From Streptomyces sp. NBC_01446 (GTDB lineage Bacteria; Actinomycetota; Actinomycetes; Streptomycetales; Streptomycetaceae): a stretch of 64,000 bases of DNA. A model generated the notes under the pieces. It searched no databases and was not told the DNA's origin. It saw only the letters and a list, made by a program, of their open reading frames with translations. The DNA is taken from NCBI RefSeq assembly GCF_026340095.1, contig NZ_JAPEPO010000001.1, forward strand, positions 2,448,501 to 2,512,500. Reading direction: 5' to 3'. Of the stretch, positions 9,106 to 17,311 are shown piece after piece; the first letter of the stretch is position 1; every line of letters begins with the position of its first letter. A program made the translations under genes and the position numbers.

Positions 9106-9243
9106 GTCTTCCCCTTCGGAGACATTGCCGGAACGTATCCGGTCCGGCTTTTTCGCACGTTAGGCAGATATATACCGCAAATCAAACACGAAACGGGCTA
9201 ATCACCCTTGTGCCGCAACGAACTCGGGCTGTCGCGAAGTTCC

Positions 9244-9474
9244 TCAGTGGTCCTCTTGTGAGAATCGACCCTCGTCGAGGTCCACCATGAATCGGTCCAG
9301 TCGCCTTGCCGCATCGGCGAGATCGTGCTTGGCCGCGGCCGTAATGACCAGCAGCTTCCGGGTCAGCGCCATCCGTACGCCCTCCGGGACTTGCAGTGCG
9401 CGCACCCTGGAGTGCGCTTCCTTGAGTTGGTCCGCGACCGCCGCATACAGCTGGAGTTGGCCGTCGTGTTCCAT
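9244..9474 (-). CDS. Small hypothetical protein, helical
   Basis: A 76-residue, mostly helical, charged protein (MEHDGQLQLYAAVADQLKE..., then RKLLVITAAAKHDLADAARRLDRFM). No recognised family. The ATG at 9474 was preferred over the longer frame reaching 9684, whose extra N-terminal part has the composition of intergenic sequence and overlaps the leuD terminator region. It lies between hupS and leuD on the same strand, 269 bp from leuD. Similar small genes occur at this locus in other Streptomyces, to my knowledge without a function. Confidence 0.65.
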   Translation of the reverse strand: MEHDGQLQLYAAVADQLKEAHSRVRALQVPEGVRMALTRKLLVITAAAKHDLADAARRLDRFMVDLDEGRFSQEDH

Positions 9475-9672
9475 GCACAGATTGTGCCATCTGGGGCGAG
9501 TTGTCGCCTCCGCAGGGGGTAACTGCCGTCCCTGGCGGGCCTCCTGAGCCCCTTCGAGGGGCGTACGCGCTCGGGCGCCACGAGACACGCGTACCCCCTG
9601 AACACCCTTGAAAACGAGGGGAGTTGAGAGCTCCGGAACGGCACTTGGCGAGCCGTTCGGGGCCGGACACAG

Positions 9673-9706
9673 CTGTACCCCCAACCGTCCACGATTGGGG
9701 GTACAG
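9673..9706. terminator. Terminator of leuCD
   Basis: A perfect 12-bp inverted repeat (CTGTACCCCCAA ... TTGGGGGTACAG, 10-nt loop) starts 38 bp past the leuD stop on the minus strand. No T run follows, as is common in this genus. Confidence 0.75.
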
Positions 9707-9743
9707 AGGCTTGTTGCGATGGCCGGAATCAGCCTTGCAGAGT

Positions 9744-10337
9744 TCAGATCTGCACGGTCTGAGGCTTGAACGCGGGACGCTTCGACTCGTACTCCGCGAT
9801 GTCACCCTCGTTCTGGAGCGTGATGCTGATGTCGTCCAGGCCGTTCAGCAGCCGCCAGCGCGCGTTCTCGTCGAGTTCGAAGGCGGCGGTGATGCCCTCG
9901 GCCCGTACTTCACGCGCCTCCAGGTCGACCGTGATCTCGGCCTGGGGGTCGTTCTCCACCAGATCCTGGAGCGCGTCCACGACCTTCTGGTCGAGCACCA
10001 CCGTGAGCAGGCCGTTCTTGAGCGAGTTGCCGCGGAAGATGTCGGCGAACCGCGAAGAGACGACGGCCTTGAAGCCGTAGTTCTGCAGCGCCCACACCGC
10101 GTGCTCGCGGGAGGATCCGGTGCCGAAGTCGGGACCTGCCACCAGGACCGTGGCGCCCTCGCGTTCGGCCTTGTTCAGCACGAACTCGGGGTCCTTGCGC
10201 CAGGCCTCGAAGAGCCCGTCCTCAAAACCGTCCCTGGTGACCTTCTTGAGCCAGTGAGCGGGGATGATCTGGTCGGTGTCGACGTTGCTGCGGCGCAGCG
10301 GGACGGCCCGGCCGGTGTGCGCGGTGAATGCTTCCAT
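9744..10337 (-). CDS. leuD: 3-isopropylmalate dehydratase small subunit
   Basis: Small, swivelling subunit of isopropylmalate isomerase, which converts 2- to 3-isopropylmalate in leucine synthesis together with LeuC. 197 residues, typical. Motifs: VPLRRSNVDTDQIIPA near residues 12-27, FGTGSSREHAVWALQNYG (substrate loop) and the SRFADIFRGNSLKNGLL segment. The gene starts 6 bp after leuC and is probably translationally linked to it. Confidence 0.96.
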   Translation of the reverse strand: MEAFTAHTGRAVPLRRSNVDTDQIIPAHWLKKVTRDGFEDGLFEAWRKDPEFVLNKAEREGATVLVAGPDFGTGSSREHAVWALQNYGFKAVVSSRFADIFRGNSLKNGLLTVVLDQKVVDALQDLVENDPQAEITVDLEAREVRAEGITAAFELDENARWRLLNGLDDISITLQNEGDIAEYESKRPAFKPQTVQI

Positions 10338-10343
10338 GGCTGA

Positions 10344-11774
10344 TCAGACTCCAGCGGGCGTACGGGCGTCAGTGTCGGACAGGTCGGCCGGAGAGGCCAG
10401 GTGGCCAAGCACGGCGGTGGCGGCGGCGACCTGGGGCGAGACCAGGTGCGTACGGCCGCCCTTGCCCTGCCGTCCCTCGAAGTTGCGGTTCGAGGTGGAC
10501 GCGGAGCGCTCGCCGGGGGCGAGTTGGTCGGGGTTCATGCCCAGACACATCGAGCAGCCCGCGTGCCGCCATTCGGCGCCGGCCTCCTTGAAGACCTTGT
10601 CCAGGCCCTCGGAGACGGCCTGCAGACCCACCCGCGCGGATCCGGGAACGACCAGCATCCGTACGCCGTCGGCGACTTTGCGGCCCCCGACGATCTCGGC
10701 GGCGGCGCGCAGGTCCTCGATGCGGCCGTTGGTGCACGAACCTACGAAGACGGTGTCGACCTTGATGTCGCGCAGCGGCTGCCCGGCGGTCAACCCCATG
10801 TATTCCAGGGCCTTTTCGGCGGCGAGGCGCTCCGAAGCGTCCTCGTACGAAGCAGGGTCGGGGACCTGCGCCGACAGGGGCGAGCCCTGGCCGGGGTTGG
10901 TGCCCCAGGTGACGAACGGCGACAGCGCGGCGGCGTCGATGACGACCTCGGCGTCGAATTCCGCGTCGTCGTCCGACTTCAGCGTCTTCCAGTACGCCAC
11001 CGCGGCGTCCCAGTCCTCGCCCTTGGGGGCGTGCGCGCGGCCCTCGAGGTAGGCGAAGGTGGTCTCGTCGGGGGCGATCATGCCCGCGCGGGCGCCGGCC
11101 TCGATCGACATGTTGCAGATGGTCATGCGGGCTTCCATCGAGAGCTTCTCGATGGCGGAGCCGCGGTACTCCAGGATGTAGCCCTGGCCGCCGCCCGTAC
11201 CGATCTTCGCGATGATGGCGAGGATCAGGTCCTTGGCGGTGACGGCGTCGGGCAGCTCGCCCTCGACGGTGATGGCCATCGTGCGGGGACGGGCCAGCGG
11301 CAGCGTCTGGGTGGCCAGGACGTGCTCGACCTGGGAGGTGCCGATGCCGAAGGCCAGCGCGCCGAACGCGCCGTGCGTGGACGTGTGGGAGTCGCCGCAG
11401 ACGACCGTGGTGCCCGGCTGGGTCAGGCCCAGCTGCGGGCCGACGACGTGCACGACGCCCTGCTCGACGTCACCCAGCGAGTGCAGACGCACACCGAAGT
11501 CGGCACAGTTCTTGCGCAGCGTCTCCAGCTGGGCGCGCGAGACCGGGTCCGCGATCGGCTTGTCGATGTCGAGGGTCGGGGTGTTGTGATCCTCGGTCGC
11601 GATGGTGAGGTCGAGGCGCCGCACCTGGCGACCGGTCTGACGCAGGCCGTCGAAGGCCTGCGGGCTGGTCACCTCGTGCAGCAGGTGCAGATCGATGAAG
11701 AGGAGGTCGGGCTCGCCCTCGGCGCGCCGGACGACGTGGTCGTCCCAGACCTTCTCCGCGAGTGTCCTACCCAT
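10344..11774 (-). CDS. leuC: 3-isopropylmalate dehydratase large subunit
   Basis: Iron-sulfur subunit of isopropylmalate isomerase; 476 residues. The cluster cysteines are seen in [12 protein letters not shown] and in [13 protein letters not shown] near the C-terminus; the [25 protein letters not shown] segment is the aconitase-family signature. ATG at 11774 follows a GGAGGGAAAGC ribosome site. It is divergent from ndgR; the shared upstream region carries inverted repeats that suit control by that IclR-type protein, in line with published work on NdgR and leucine synthesis genes. Confidence 0.96.
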   Translation of the reverse strand: MGRTLAEKVWDDHVVRRAEGEPDLLFIDLHLLHEVTSPQAFDGLRQTGRQVRRLDLTIATEDHNTPTLDIDKPIADPVSRAQLETLRKNCADFGVRLHSLGDVEQGVVHVVGPQLGLTQPGTTVVCGDSHTSTHGAFGALAFGIGTSQVEHVLATQTLPLARPRTMAITVEGELPDAVTAKDLILAIIAKIGTGGGQGYILEYRGSAIEKLSMEARMTICNMSIEAGARAGMIAPDETTFAYLEGRAHAPKGEDWDAAVAYWKTLKSDDDAEFDAEVVIDAAALSPFVTWGTNPGQGSPLSAQVPDPASYEDASERLAAEKALEYMGLTAGQPLRDIKVDTVFVGSCTNGRIEDLRAAAEIVGGRKVADGVRMLVVPGSARVGLQAVSEGLDKVFKEAGAEWRHAGCSMCLGMNPDQLAPGERSASTSNRNFEGRQGKGGRTHLVSPQVAAATAVLGHLASPADLSDTDARTPAGV

Positions 11775-11905
11775 CGCTTTCCCTCCGGCCGGCATCGTGA
11801 GCCGGCCCAACTAGAGATCGTGGTCGCCGACGTCCGTACCCCTCGTACCGGACGTGAACGTCCCGGCCCGTTGGTCTGCGGGCCGCCGTAAGTACAGGGT
11901 GTCAA

Positions 11906-11946
11906 GTTTCACGGGAAATTGAACTTGCGTTTCACAGAGTGAGACG
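11906..11946. promoter_or_regulatory. Candidate NdgR operators between leuC and ndgR
   Basis: Two inverted repeats lie in the divergent control region. The better is CGTTTCACAGAGTGAGACG (11928-11946), 8-bp arms with one mismatch around AGA, 13 bp before the ndgR start. The second, at 11906-11924, has GTTTCA and TTGAAC arms and is weaker. Position fits autoregulation of ndgR and control of leuCD. Assignment to NdgR is inference from the neighbour and from known IclR-family regulation of leuCD. Confidence 0.6.
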
Positions 11947-11959
11947 CGAGTATCGACGC

Positions 11960-12676
11960 ATGGACAACTCTAGCGGCGTCGGCGTTCTGGACAAGGCGGC
12001 CCTTGTTCTCAGCGCCCTGGAGTCCGGTCCGGCCACCCTCGCGGGGCTGGTCGCGGCGACCGGACTGGCAAGACCCACGGCACACCGTCTCGCCGTGGCA
12101 CTGGAACACCACCGCATGGTGGCGCGTGACATGCAGGGCCGATTCATCCTCGGCCCGCGCATGGCCGAGCTGGCCGCGGCGGCGGGTGAGGACCGCCTGC
12201 TCGCGACGGCGGGCCCGGTACTCACCCACCTCCGTGACGTGACGGGTGAGAGCGCGCAGCTCTATCGCCGGCAGGGCGACATGCGCATCTGCGTCGCGGC
12301 CGCCGAGCGCCTGTCGGGCCTCAGGGACACCGTCCCCGTGGGCTCCACGCTCACGATGAAGGCGGGCTCGTCGGCGCAGATCCTGATGGCCTGGGAGGAG
12401 CCCGAGCGCCTCCACCGCGGCCTCCAGGGCGCCCGCTTCACGGCGACGGCCCTGTCGGGCGTACGACGCCGTGGCTGGGCCCAGTCGATCGGTGAGCGGG
12501 AGCCGGGCGTCGCGTCCGTCTCCGCGCCGGTGCGCGGCCCCTCGAACCGTGTCGTGGCGGCGGTCTCGGTCTCCGGACCGATCGAGCGCCTGACGCGCCA
12601 CCCGGGCCGCATGCACGCGCAGGCCGTCATCGACGCGGCGGGCCGCCTCTCCGAGGCCCTTCGCCGCACCGGCTGA
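11960..12676 (+). CDS. ndgR: IclR-family transcriptional regulator NdgR
   Basis: A 238-residue DNA-binding regulator. The N-terminal winged helix-turn-helix spans roughly residues 10-65 (LDKAALVLSALESGPATLAGL... GLARPTAHRLAVALEHH), and the C-terminal part is the IclR effector domain (VPVGSTLTMKAGSSAQILMAW, IGEREPGVASVSAPVRG). The N-terminal sequence agrees with NdgR as I recall it from S. coelicolor, where it regulates leucine and other amino-acid genes and affects antibiotic output. ATG at 11960 gives the known length; an upstream ATG at 11939 would overlap the operator. Confidence 0.92.
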   Translation: MDNSSGVGVLDKAALVLSALESGPATLAGLVAATGLARPTAHRLAVALEHHRMVARDMQGRFILGPRMAELAAAAGEDRLLATAGPVLTHLRDVTGESAQLYRRQGDMRICVAAAERLSGLRDTVPVGSTLTMKAGSSAQILMAWEEPERLHRGLQGARFTATALSGVRRRGWAQSIGEREPGVASVSAPVRGPSNRVVAAVSVSGPIERLTRHPGRMHAQAVIDAAGRLSEALRRTG

Positions 12677-12786
12677 CCCTCCCCCACCACACCGCTCCCC
12701 CTCGGGCCGGCCGCTTCAACGCCGCAGCGACCGGCCCGAGTTGAGACCTTGGTGAGACTTCACCGCCATGCGTTCCGGGCAACGCG

Positions 12787-12818
12787 AAGAGGCCCTCCCC
12801 AACAGGGGAGGGCCTCTT
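12787..12818. terminator. Shared terminator of ndgR and the tRNA cluster
   Basis: A perfect 14-bp stem (AAGAGGCCCTCCCC with its complement, AACA loop) lies between the ndgR stop and the last tRNA gene on the opposite strand. The flanking A/T at its base would allow it to work in both directions. Confidence 0.85.
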
Positions 12819-12827
12819 GCTGTCTTG

Positions 12828-12900
12828 TACCCCCGACCGGATTCGAACCGGCGCTACCGCCTTGAGAGGGCGGCGTGCTAGGCCGCTACACAACGGGGGC
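12828..12900 (-). tRNA. tRNA-Glu (CTC), copy 1
   Basis: Cloverleaf read from the minus strand: acceptor GCCCCCG/CGGGGGT, anticodon stem-loop GCCGCCCTCTCAAGGCGGT with anticodon CTC, T arm CCGGTTCGAATCCGG. 73 nt without an encoded CCA. The sequence is identical to the two other copies in the cluster. Confidence 0.96.
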
Positions 12901-12928
12901 AAGGATCTTGTGTTGCCACACTATCCAG

Positions 12929-13000
12929 CTGGGCTACCAGGACTCGAACCTAGAACAACGGAACCAGAAACCGTCGTGTTGCCAATTACACCATAGCCCA
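12929..13000 (-). tRNA. tRNA-Gln (CTG), copy 1
   Basis: Acceptor TGGGCTA/TAGCCCA with G discriminator, anticodon loop TTCTGGT with anticodon CTG, T arm CTAGGTTCGAGTCCTGG. 72 nt, CCA not encoded. Differs from copy 2 by a compensatory base-pair swap in the acceptor stem. Confidence 0.95.
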
Positions 13001-13030
13001 ATGCGATCCAGGCCTGGATGGCCCGATCAG

Positions 13031-13103
13031 TACCCCCGACCGGATTCGAACCGGCGCTACCGCCTTGAGAGGGCGGCGTGCTAGGCCGCTACACAACGGG
13101 GGC
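13031..13103 (-). tRNA. tRNA-Glu (CTC), copy 2
   Basis: Same 73-nt sequence as copy 1: anticodon CTC, complete D, anticodon and T arms, CCA not encoded. Confidence 0.96.
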
Positions 13104-13165
13104 CCTAGCGATCCTGCATGAAAAACAGCGGGTGCGACCCGGACTGTCCCCCTGGGAAGGATCTG

Positions 13166-13238
13166 TACCCCCGACCGGATTCGAACCGGCGCTACCGCCT
13201 TGAGAGGGCGGCGTGCTAGGCCGCTACACAACGGGGGC
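13166..13238 (-). tRNA. tRNA-Glu (CTC), copy 3
   Basis: Same 73-nt sequence as the other two tRNA-Glu genes. Spacers between the copies are unrelated in sequence, so the duplications are limited to the tRNA itself and a few flanking bases. Confidence 0.96.
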
Positions 13239-13279
13239 TTTGCGGATCTGGAATCCGCGATGCAGATAAGCTCTGCGAG

Positions 13280-13351
13280 CTGGCCTACCAGGACTCGAAC
13301 CTAGACTAACGGAACCAGAAACCGTCGTGCTGCCAATTACACCATAGGCCA
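13280..13351 (-). tRNA. tRNA-Gln (CTG), copy 2
   Basis: Acceptor TGGCCTA/TAGGCCA, anticodon CTG, G discriminator, 72 nt. It is the first gene of the cluster in the transcribed direction and follows the HAD gene by 88 bp. Confidence 0.95.
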
Positions 13352-13439
13352 TCAAAAAGCAACCCCTTGCGAGGGTTCTGTTTGATTTACGCTTCCGGGT
13401 CCGGCCTGTTGGCCCGTTTCCCTTGGCGCAGGAAGAACA

Positions 13440-14177
13440 TTACCCGAAGGTGGACGGCGCTCCAAAACGGGTATCCGGGGCCAGCAGGGCGGGGAGCTGA
13501 TCGAGCGCTGTGATGCGTGTGAGTTCGGGACGGCCGCCGGTCCGCGCGCGGTCCAGCCAGATGCCGGTGAGCCCCGCCTGCTCGGCGCCGCGGGCGTCGG
13601 TGTCGGGCTGGTCGCCGACGTACGCGACCTCGTGCGGGGGCAGTTCCAGGGCCTCGCAGGCGGCGTGGAAGGCGGCGGCCTGCGGTTTGGCCACGCCGAG
13701 TTCGGCGGCGCAGACGACGGCCTCGAAGCGGTCCCTGACGCCGAGGACGCGCAGCTTGCGGTCCTGGTTGTGGAGCGAGGAGTTGGACAGGACCGCGTGC
13801 CGGTAGCGCTCCGCGAGCAGGTCGAGCACGGGGACGGTGTCGGGGAACAGCGCCCAGGCGGCCTCGTAGTGGACGATGTAGCGCCCGAACCAGGCGTCCG
13901 CCTCGGCGTCGTCCATGGCGTCGGCGGCGCCGGCGTCGCGCCCCACGAAGGCCCGTACGCGGTCGCGGCGCTGGCCCTCCCAGTCGGTCTCGCCCGACTC
14001 GAAGCGCGCCCAGTGCTCCCGGGTGAGGGTGCGCCAACGGGCGAGGGCCTGGCCGACGGAGGTGAATCCGTCGGCCAGGCCCTCGGCCCGAAGGTGGTCC
14101 CGCATTCCCGCGCGATCCGCGTTCGCGTAGTCGAAGATCGTGTCGTCTACGTCCCACAGGACCGCGCGGATCGGCAT
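13440..14177 (-). CDS. HAD-superfamily hydrolase (phosphatase-like)
   Basis: 245 residues. Motif I WDVDDTIFDY has the nucleophile at Asp9 and second Asp at 11; motif II is AVLSNSSLHN; a lysine follows in ELGVAKPQAAAF; motif IV is AYVGDQPDTDARGAEQAGL. These make a complete HAD phosphatase of the haloacid dehalogenase/YjjG-like type; the substrate is unknown. It starts 10 bp after the gltX stop, so it is probably read from the FAH-gltX transcript. Confidence 0.87.
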   Translation of the reverse strand: MPIRAVLWDVDDTIFDYANADRAGMRDHLRAEGLADGFTSVGQALARWRTLTREHWARFESGETDWEGQRRDRVRAFVGRDAGAADAMDDAEADAWFGRYIVHYEAAWALFPDTVPVLDLLAERYRHAVLSNSSLHNQDRKLRVLGVRDRFEAVVCAAELGVAKPQAAAFHAACEALELPPHEVAYVGDQPDTDARGAEQAGLTGIWLDRARTGGRPELTRITALDQLPALLAPDTRFGAPSTFG

Positions 14178-14187
14178 GTGCCCGAGC

Positions 14188-15663
14188 TTAGGCCGTGAGC
14201 TTGGCCAGGGCGGCGTCGATGCGGGTCAGAGTCCTGTCCTTGCCCAGGATCTCCAGGGACTCGAAGAGGGGCAGGCCGACCGTGCGGCCGGTGACGGCCA
14301 CGCGGACCGGGGCCTGCGCCTTGCCGAGCTTGAGGCCGTGCTCCTCGCCGGCGGCCAGGACGGCCTCCTTGAGGGAGTCGGCCGACGCCCAGTCGGCGGC
14401 CTCGAGCTTCGCGCGGGCCGTGGTCAGGAGGCCGACCGGGTCGCCCTTCATGGCCTTGGTCCAGGACGCCTCGTCCTCCACCGGCTCCTTGAGGAACAGG
14501 AAGTCGACGTTGGCCGTGATGTCGGACAGGACCGTCACGCGGGTCTGCGCGTGGGGGGCGATGGCCTCCCAGGCCGCCTGGTCGAAGTCCTCGGGCGCCC
14601 AGTTGGCGAACGGGGCGCGCAGCCACGGCTCGCAGGCCGCCGCGAACGCCTTCACGTCCAGCATGCGGATGTGGTCGCCGTTGATCGACTCGGCCTTCTT
14701 CAGGTCGAAGCGCGCCGGGTTCGCGTTGACGTCCGCGAGGTCGAACTTCGCGACCATGTCCTCGATGGAGAAGACGTCCTGGTCGGCCGAGAAGGACCAG
14801 CCGAGCAGGGACAGGTAGTTGAGCAGGCCCTCGGGCAGGAAGCCGCGCTCGCGGTAGAGGTTGAGCGAGGCCTGCGGGTCACGCTTCGAGAGCTTCTTGT
14901 TGCCCTCGCCCATGACGTACGGCAGGTGACCGAAGGCGGGCGTGAGCTTCGCGATGCCGAGCTCGGTGAGCGCCTTGTAGAGGGCGATCTGGCGGGGCGT
15001 GGAGGAGAGCAGGTCCTCGCCGCGCAGGACGTGGGTGATCTCCATCAGGGCGTCGTCGACCGGGTTGACCAGCGTGTACAGCGGGGCGCCGTTGGCGCGG
15101 ACGATGCCGAAGTCCGGGACGTTCTCCGGCTGGTAGGTGATCTCGCCGCGGACCAGGTCCTCGAAGGTGATCGCCTCGTCGGGCATGCGGAAACGGACGA
15201 TGGGCTGCCGGCCCTCGGCCTCGTACGCGGCGATCTGCTCGGCGCTCAGGTCGCGGCAGTGGCCGTCGTAACCCGAAGGCTTGCCGGCGGCGCGGGCGGC
15301 GTCGCGGCGGGCGTCGAGCTCCTCGGTGGAGCAGTAGCAGCGGTAGGCGTGGCCGGCGGCGAGGAGCTTCTCGGCGACGTCCTTGTAGATGTCCATGCGC
15401 TGCGACTGGCGGTACGGCGCGTGGGGGCCGCCGATCTCGGGGCCCTCGTCCCAGTCGAAGCCGAGCCAGCGCATCGAGTCGAGGAGCTGCTCGTACGACT
15501 CCTCGGAGTCGCGGGCCGCGTCGGTGTCCTCGATGCGGAAGACCAGGGAGCCCTGGTTGTGCCGGGCGTAGGCCCAGTTGAACAGCGCCGTGCGGACCAG
15601 GCCCACGTGGGGGTTGCCGGTCGGGGACGGACAGAAACGTACGCGGACGTTCGCGTTAGCCAC
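14188..15663 (-). CDS. gltX: Glutamate--tRNA ligase
   Basis: Charges tRNA-Glu with glutamate and, in actinobacteria, also mischarges tRNA-Gln for later amidation by GatCAB. 491 residues. The class I HIGH motif is HVGL at residues 19-22, and the KMSKS loop is KLSKR at 257-261. The C-terminal anticodon-binding helical domain is complete. It overlaps the upstream FAH gene by 8 bp. Downstream lie three tRNA-Glu and two tRNA-Gln genes, exactly its expected substrates. Confidence 0.95.
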   Translation of the reverse strand: MANANVRVRFCPSPTGNPHVGLVRTALFNWAYARHNQGSLVFRIEDTDAARDSEESYEQLLDSMRWLGFDWDEGPEIGGPHAPYRQSQRMDIYKDVAEKLLAAGHAYRCYCSTEELDARRDAARAAGKPSGYDGHCRDLSAEQIAAYEAEGRQPIVRFRMPDEAITFEDLVRGEITYQPENVPDFGIVRANGAPLYTLVNPVDDALMEITHVLRGEDLLSSTPRQIALYKALTELGIAKLTPAFGHLPYVMGEGNKKLSKRDPQASLNLYRERGFLPEGLLNYLSLLGWSFSADQDVFSIEDMVAKFDLADVNANPARFDLKKAESINGDHIRMLDVKAFAAACEPWLRAPFANWAPEDFDQAAWEAIAPHAQTRVTVLSDITANVDFLFLKEPVEDEASWTKAMKGDPVGLLTTARAKLEAADWASADSLKEAVLAAGEEHGLKLGKAQAPVRVAVTGRTVGLPLFESLEILGKDRTLTRIDAALAKLTA

Positions 15664-16444
15664 GCTTGATCACCTTGTTGGTGAGAGTGCCGATGCCTTC
15701 GATGGTGACGGCGACCTCGTCGCCGACGTTGAGCGGGCCGACCCCTTCCGGGGTGCCCGTGAGGATCACGTCGCCGGGGAGCAGCGTCATGGCCTCGGAG
15801 ATGTTGACGATCAGGTCCTCGATCGAGTGGATCATCTGGGACGTGCGGCCGAGCTGGCGCTGCTGTCCGTTGACCGTGCACTGGATCGTCAGGTCGCTGG
15901 GGTCGAGGTCCGTCTCCACCCAGGGGCCGAGCGGGCAGGACGTGTCGAAGCCCTTGGCCCGGGCCCACTGCTTCTCGCGCTTCTGGACGTCACGCGCGGT
16001 GACGTCGTTCGCGCAGGTGTAGCCGAGGATGACGTCCTTGACGCGCTCGCGCGGGACCTCGCGGCACATGCGGCCGATGACCACGGCGAGCTCGGCCTCG
16101 TGGTGCAGTTCCTGCGAGAAGGAGGGGTACGCGATCTGGTCGCCGGGGCCGATCACCGAGGTGGACGGCTTGAAGAACGCGAAGGGGGCGTCCGGGACCT
16201 CGTTGCCCAGTTCCTTCGCGTGTTCCGCGTAGTTGCGGCCGAAGGCGACGACCTTGTTCGGGAGCACCGGCGGCAGAAGCCTGACCTTGCTCAGCGGGAC
16301 CTTCGTGCCGGAGAGTTCGAAGTCCGCGAACGGGATGCCCTTGATGATGTCGAGGACAAGCCCCTCGGTCGTTCCGGGGGGACTGTCGCCCTCGACCGCG
16401 CCGAAGGCGACATTGCCGTCGATGGAGAATCTGGCGATGCGCAC
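15656..16444 (-). CDS. Fumarylacetoacetate hydrolase (FAH) family protein
   Basis: 262 residues. Has an N-terminal strand domain (RIARFSIDGNVAFGAVEGD) and the FAH fold with KVVAFGRNYAEHAKELG, the metal-binding LHHEAELAVVIGR segment, GYTCANDVTARDVQ and the closing GDVILTGTPEGVGPL. Members cleave or isomerise beta-diketo acids; the exact substrate is open. The stop overlaps the gltX start, so both are translated from one message. This pairing is widespread in Streptomyces although no pathway link is known. Confidence 0.88.
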   Translation of the reverse strand: MRIARFSIDGNVAFGAVEGDSPPGTTEGLVLDIIKGIPFADFELSGTKVPLSKVRLLPPVLPNKVVAFGRNYAEHAKELGNEVPDAPFAFFKPSTSVIGPGDQIAYPSFSQELHHEAELAVVIGRMCREVPRERVKDVILGYTCANDVTARDVQKREKQWARAKGFDTSCPLGPWVETDLDPSDLTIQCTVNGQQRQLGRTSQMIHSIEDLIVNISEAMTLLPGDVILTGTPEGVGPLNVGDEVAVTIEGIGTLTNKVIKRG

Positions 16445-16535
16445 GGGTGCCTTGCGCCCCTCTACTTCCGCTGGCTGGAATCTGACGACCCAGGCTAACG
16501 CGGCTCGGGCACCCGGCCTCGCGGATTGCCGCGCG

Positions 16536-16733
16536 TCAGGAGGCGACGGGCGTCTGCTCCGGGGCTTCCATCAGGATGGCGCGGCGCGGGTTGGCCGTCT
16601 GCGCGGGGAGCTCGACGGAGTACTCCGGCAGCTCCGGCGCCGTCTGCAGCTCGTCGGCGTCCTTGAGGTGCATCAGCGTCGTACGCCGCGGGTTGGCGAT
16701 GTTGCGGAACATCGTGGACTTCACAGTCTTCAT
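16536..16733 (-). CDS. 65-residue peptide with internal ANPRRxxLM duplication
   Basis: Unrecognised small protein. Residues 13-21 (ANPRRTTLM) and 47-55 (ANPRRAILM) are near-identical repeats 34 residues apart. The middle (about 25-45) is acidic and proline rich (ELQTAPELPEYSVELPAQ). There is no cysteine, no signal peptide and no membrane segment. The ribosome site before ATG 16733 is weak (GAG, 6-nt spacer). It lies 91 bp from the FAH gene and is divergent from the first conservon, 578 bp away. It could be a precursor peptide, a regulatory peptide or a small two-site docking protein; the repeat makes chance coding less likely. Confidence 0.55.
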   Translation of the reverse strand: MKTVKSTMFRNIANPRRTTLMHLKDADELQTAPELPEYSVELPAQTANPRRAILMEAPEQTPVAS

Positions 16734-17311
16734 GTGTCGCTCGTGACCTTGTCGGTGCGGGCGCCTGCGGGGCGCCGGTTGTCGGATTCGCCATCCCTGT
16801 AAAGCGTCAGGCTAAACATCTGATTCCCGTCGAAAGCGAGGAAGAGGCGAAGTTCCTCATGTGAGTTTGCTCACCAGAGGCCGGGCAAAAGTTTCAATTC
16901 GGACCCGAAGTGCGCCGCATCGAAACGGGCATTCCGTCATTGAAGCCACCATTCCGCTCCCGATCATGGCGACTGGGACACCCCCGGGGTGTAGGTGGAA
17001 CGTCAGTAAAAGTCCGTTATCGACGAGATCACTTTCTACGTCTCGTGACACACCCCTCACAAGGCGTCACACTGGTCCGGTCCTGACCCTCGGCCCTTGT
17101 TGGAGATCCTGCACTGTGCTGGAATTCGCGGGACCGCCGCGAGATCGAGCCGGCGCGCACGGGGCGCAACGCAGCGCCGAGTCGCGGCGGGAAGGGGGAG
17201 CAGCGCCGGTCACCGACGACCGAAGGGGGCGTTTCAGCTCGCCCCCGAACTACGCCGACACCGTCCCGTCCGCGCACGCGGGGGACGCCTGGTCCAGAGG
17301 TTGCGACGCTA
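16734..17311. other. 578-bp intergenic region upstream of cvnA1
   Basis: No convincing gene is seen. The left half (about 16800-17060) is clearly less GC-rich than its surroundings and likely holds the promoters for the small peptide gene and the conservon. It includes a CRP-like palindrome (16860-16875). The right half is GC-rich and would be a long leader for cvnA1, whose ribosome site is poor. Confidence 0.5.
16860..16875. promoter_or_regulatory. CRP/FNR-type palindrome
   Basis: TGTGAGTTTGCTCACC matches the TGTGA-N6-TCACA consensus of cAMP-receptor-protein sites in nine of ten defined positions. It lies 127 bp upstream of the small peptide gene and about 440 bp before cvnA1. Streptomyces has a Crp protein with a related GTG-N8-CAC site. 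A chance occurrence cannot be excluded. Confidence 0.35.

Noticed and set aside
8419..9201. Plus-strand frame rich in Gly, Leu and Arg repeats over hupS
   Set aside because: Shadow of the lysine/alanine repeat tail of hupS in another frame.
12828..13351. Regularly spaced near-identical repeats resembling a CRISPR array
   Set aside because: The repeats fold as complete tRNA-Glu and tRNA-Gln cloverleafs and have few copies with uneven spacers.
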